From assembly GCA_964457685.1 (NCBI GenBank), contig CAYWFS010000022.1:1-35297 (forward strand): a DNA stretch of 35,297 bases, in the 5' to 3' direction. This document shows, piece by piece, positions 33,415-35,297 of this stretch. This DNA comes from UMGS1696 sp964457685. Lineage in GTDB: Bacteria; Bacillota; Clostridia; Oscillospirales; CAG-272. The stretch's first letter is position 1. The number at the start of each line of letters is the position of its first letter. Under the pieces are notes generated by a model. The model did no database searches. It saw only the letters and a program-made list of their open reading frames with translations, and was not told the DNA's origin. A program made the translations under genes and the position numbers.

Positions 33415-35067
33415 TTATTCGTCTATCTTGGCGATAACCACTTTGCCATGGTCGGTGGAATCCTTCCATGTGTCATAGGGAGAAACGAACGTACTGCCAA
33501 CCGACATTGCGATATGTGCTCCTACCTCACCTGTGAAGCCTGTCTGTCCCGTTGTACCGATCTTGTCCCCTCTCGAAACCTTATCTCCGACAGAGACGTT
33601 TATCGAGCCGAGGTTGTAGTACCAGGTCTTGAGTCCGTAGCCGTGTTCGATAACTACCATATTTCCGGCATAGAGACAATCCGAGGAGGCATATACGACC
33701 TCACCTGCATTTGCCGCAACAACATCAAGTCCTGCCGCCGCTCTGTAGTCCACACCGTTGTTTCTGTATGACGGAGTTGCGGCACCGTTCAGTGTTATCT
33801 GTCTGCCGAAGCCTCTGAGAAGCGTGCTGTCTCCAGAGATACCCTCAAGGAAGTAGCCTTCAAAATATCTTTCACTCGAGCCTGTAGATGTTATTTTCTC
33901 TACCGTATTCGAGAACGCATTCAGGTTAGCTTCCGTCATGTATGTGTTTATGGTAGATTCGGCAAGCTGATAGTTTGAGGTCTTTTCGCCGCTGTTTTCT
34001 ATGGTTATGTTTGTTTCCTGAGTTGTTCCGCCGTATACAAATGTTATAGTGTATATACCGGTCGGCACATCAAGTGATATTGGCAGGAAAGCTACCGCCG
34101 TACTTTCGTCAGCCTTGTAGAATACGGGTGTAATATCGCCGCCCATAGTAGACGAGAACTTTATATTTTCGGGTTTTGTTACGTTGAGAGCGGTTATAGC
34201 AGTGAATTTGCCGGCTTCAACAGTCGTAAGTCCGAGGTAGAATTCCGCAGGAGCAGTTACGAGAGACGAGAACTTATAGTCAAGCTCACCGCAGAAGCTT
34301 CTTGCAGGGTCCTCATACCATCTTGCGGTAACTTCTATATTTATGTGACCCGTGTCGTTTGTGGAATATGTAACGATGTCTGCAAGAGTTCCGTCAAACA
34401 AAGAATTTCCGTCATCGTCCGTTATTACCACGGTGCAGTAGTCGGGTTCGGTGTCAAAGCTGAGATCTATACCGCCCTCAAGCTCATACGACTCAACATG
34501 GTCGAAAACGAGGGAGGTTGTATCTGCGTCAACAAAAGAGCCTGTATAGTTTTTGTACTGCCAAACCGCACTGTCGGGCTGAACATCATAGGAATGCGAA
34601 AGAGTGAGTGTCGGCATTACAGCTTCACCGTAAATACTTTCCGCATATTCGCTTGTGATGAACATCTCCGCGTCGGATTCCGAAAGCTTGTATGTAGCTC
34701 CGTCAGCCGAACGCAGGTAACAGGTTCCGGGGTCGGTCGTGAAATAATACTCATAGCTCTCGTCCTTAACGCCGTTTGAAAGAGTTACCTTGAAAAATTT
34801 CTCACCCATGAGCGAATCGGGAAGAGCCACTATGGACTGAGCATTTTTTATACTTCCGATGAAATATTTTATCATCTGCTCGGCTTCTTCACCGTCAACA
34901 TCCTTTGTAAGAGTGTAGTTTCTGCCGTTTATATCATATATGGAAACAGTCGAGGCTGTTGTCTCATCGACCGGAGCATTCTGCGTTCTGTGATAGCTCG
35001 AATAAGCCACAGCGGATGGGATCAGACAAGCCACGAGAAGCAGCATAAGTACGACTTTGTTTTTCAC
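33415..35067 (-). CDS. Anchored extracytoplasmic protein with degenerate LytM/M23 domain
   Basis: The 550-residue protein has an N-terminal signal or anchor segment (about 4-22), a long beta-rich middle region with repeated Ig-like patterns, and a C-terminal LytM/M23 fold (about 430-535). The M23 fold is clear from GLDVVAANAGEVVYAS, MVVIEHGYGLKTWYY, and VSVGDKVSRGDKIGTTGQTG. Catalytic residues are mostly lost: the HxxxD zinc site reads NNGVD (Asn436, Asp440), the usual YxHL reads YYNL (Asn485), and HxH reads HIA (His518, Ala520). It therefore probably binds or scaffolds at the cell wall rather than cutting it, as in sporulation proteins such as SpoIIQ. The start is GTG at 35065-35067 with AAAGGG upstream. 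Confidence 0.85.
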   Translation of the reverse strand: MKNKVVLMLLLVACLIPSAVAYSSYHRTQNAPVDETTASTVSIYDINGRNYTLTKDVDGEEAEQMIKYFIGSIKNAQSIVALPDSLMGEKFFKVTLSNGVKDESYEYYFTTDPGTCYLRSADGATYKLSESDAEMFITSEYAESIYGEAVMPTLTLSHSYDVQPDSAVWQYKNYTGSFVDADTTSLVFDHVESYELEGGIDLSFDTEPDYCTVVITDDDGNSLFDGTLADIVTYSTNDTGHINIEVTARWYEDPARSFCGELDYKFSSLVTAPAEFYLGLTTVEAGKFTAITALNVTKPENIKFSSTMGGDITPVFYKADESTAVAFLPISLDVPTGIYTITFVYGGTTQETNITIENSGEKTSNYQLAESTINTYMTEANLNAFSNTVEKITSTGSSERYFEGYFLEGISGDSTLLRGFGRQITLNGAATPSYRNNGVDYRAAAGLDVVAANAGEVVYASSDCLYAGNMVVIEHGYGLKTWYYNLGSINVSVGDKVSRGDKIGTTGQTGFTGEVGAHIAMSVGSTFVSPYDTWKDSTDHGKVVIAKIDE

Positions 35068-35098
35068 GCCGAATCCCTTTCTTGATTTTGATTTTATA

Positions 35099-35297
35099 TT
35101 TTACCGTAAAAATTAACCCATGCTTTATTGAGTTTTCCGCAAGGATAATTCTCACGGGCGGGGTGGTTTTCTTAACTAATACGCTTTAAAATATCCCCAC
35201 CGTAAAATTTATGCCTTACTTTGGAGAATTTTCCGCAAGGATAATTCTCACGGGTGGGGCGATTCTCTTACTATCTAAGCTAAACCATATCCCCACC
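35099..35297 (+). repeat. Structured 96-bp tandem repeats, right array
   Basis: Two units are present and a third begins. Unit 2 has CCCCACC (35195-35201), a hairpin of 11-nt arms with a GCAA (GNRA) loop (35224-35249), and GGTGGGG (35253-35259), which pairs with CCCCACC. CCCCACC then recurs at 35291-35297, exactly 96 bp later, where the window ends. Unit 1 (35099-35194) is a worn edge copy: its first strand reads TTTTACC and its hairpin lacks two As in the 5' arm, but its loop is again GCAA, 96 bp before that of unit 2. The layout matches 1-105 within one base, with a different outer stem. Confidence 0.88.

Noticed and set aside
35099..35297. CRISPR array
   Set aside because: The conserved part is a hairpin plus a recurring 7-nt stem strand. 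The parts between are similar in length and partly in sequence, unlike unique spacers, and no cas genes are present.

Overview
The window looks like a chromosomal contig from a gut-type Clostridia member of the Firmicutes, probably near the Oscillospirales. The evidence is AGGAGG-type ribosome binding sites before nearly every gene, near-consensus sigma-A promoters with 17-bp spacers, Gram-positive genes (rny, secG-rnr, addAB, DUF1292/YrzB), lipoprotein solute-binding proteins and moderate GC. No rRNA, tRNA, insertion sequence, prophage or CRISPR array was seen. I recognise 22 coding genes, including one 35-codon gene.

Layout. 1-105: end of a structured 96-bp repeat, running into the 3' end of a short-chain dehydrogenase gene (93-848, minus). 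924-2165: an anchored protein that may be a degenerate ApbE. 2264-10337: a five-gene minus-strand peptide/oligopeptide ABC transporter operon (oppA-B-C-D-F) whose proteins are unusually built. OppA looks circularly permuted, OppB has a ~275-residue extracellular insert, OppD a ~235-residue coiled-coil insert and OppF a membrane tail. 10338-11250: divergent control region with consensus promoters for oppA and rny. 11251-15595: plus-strand RNA and secretion genes rny, secG, rnr. 15734-15841: a 35-residue membrane peptide gene with its own promoter and terminator. 15924-16943: radical SAM protein (minus). 17207-18508: class Ic aminotransferase. 18821-22511: two tandem paralogous solute-binding lipoproteins and a YgjV-family membrane protein. 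22646-22978: DUF1292. 23000-23250: GC-rich structured non-coding stretch. 23310-26400: cytoplasmic GH2 glycosidase and RNase Z. 26509-33343: addB-addA recombination nuclease (minus). 33415-35067: anchored protein with a degenerate LytM/M23 domain (minus). 35099-35297: a second array of the 96-bp repeat.

How the genes work together. The opp operon imports peptides or similar solutes. The orphan binding lipoproteins and the GH2 enzyme suggest carbohydrate scavenging, but no sugar permease lies nearby. rny, rnr and rnz cover mRNA turnover, structured-RNA decay and tRNA 3' processing. AddAB resects double-strand breaks for recombination.

Most notable. Both ends of the window lie in the same repeat family. 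Each unit has a GNRA-capped hairpin inside a 7-bp stem whose sequence differs between the two arrays with compensatory changes, and the 5' stem strand recurs exactly 96 bp later. This points to a selected RNA or ssDNA structure. The second highlight is the apparent circular permutation of OppA.
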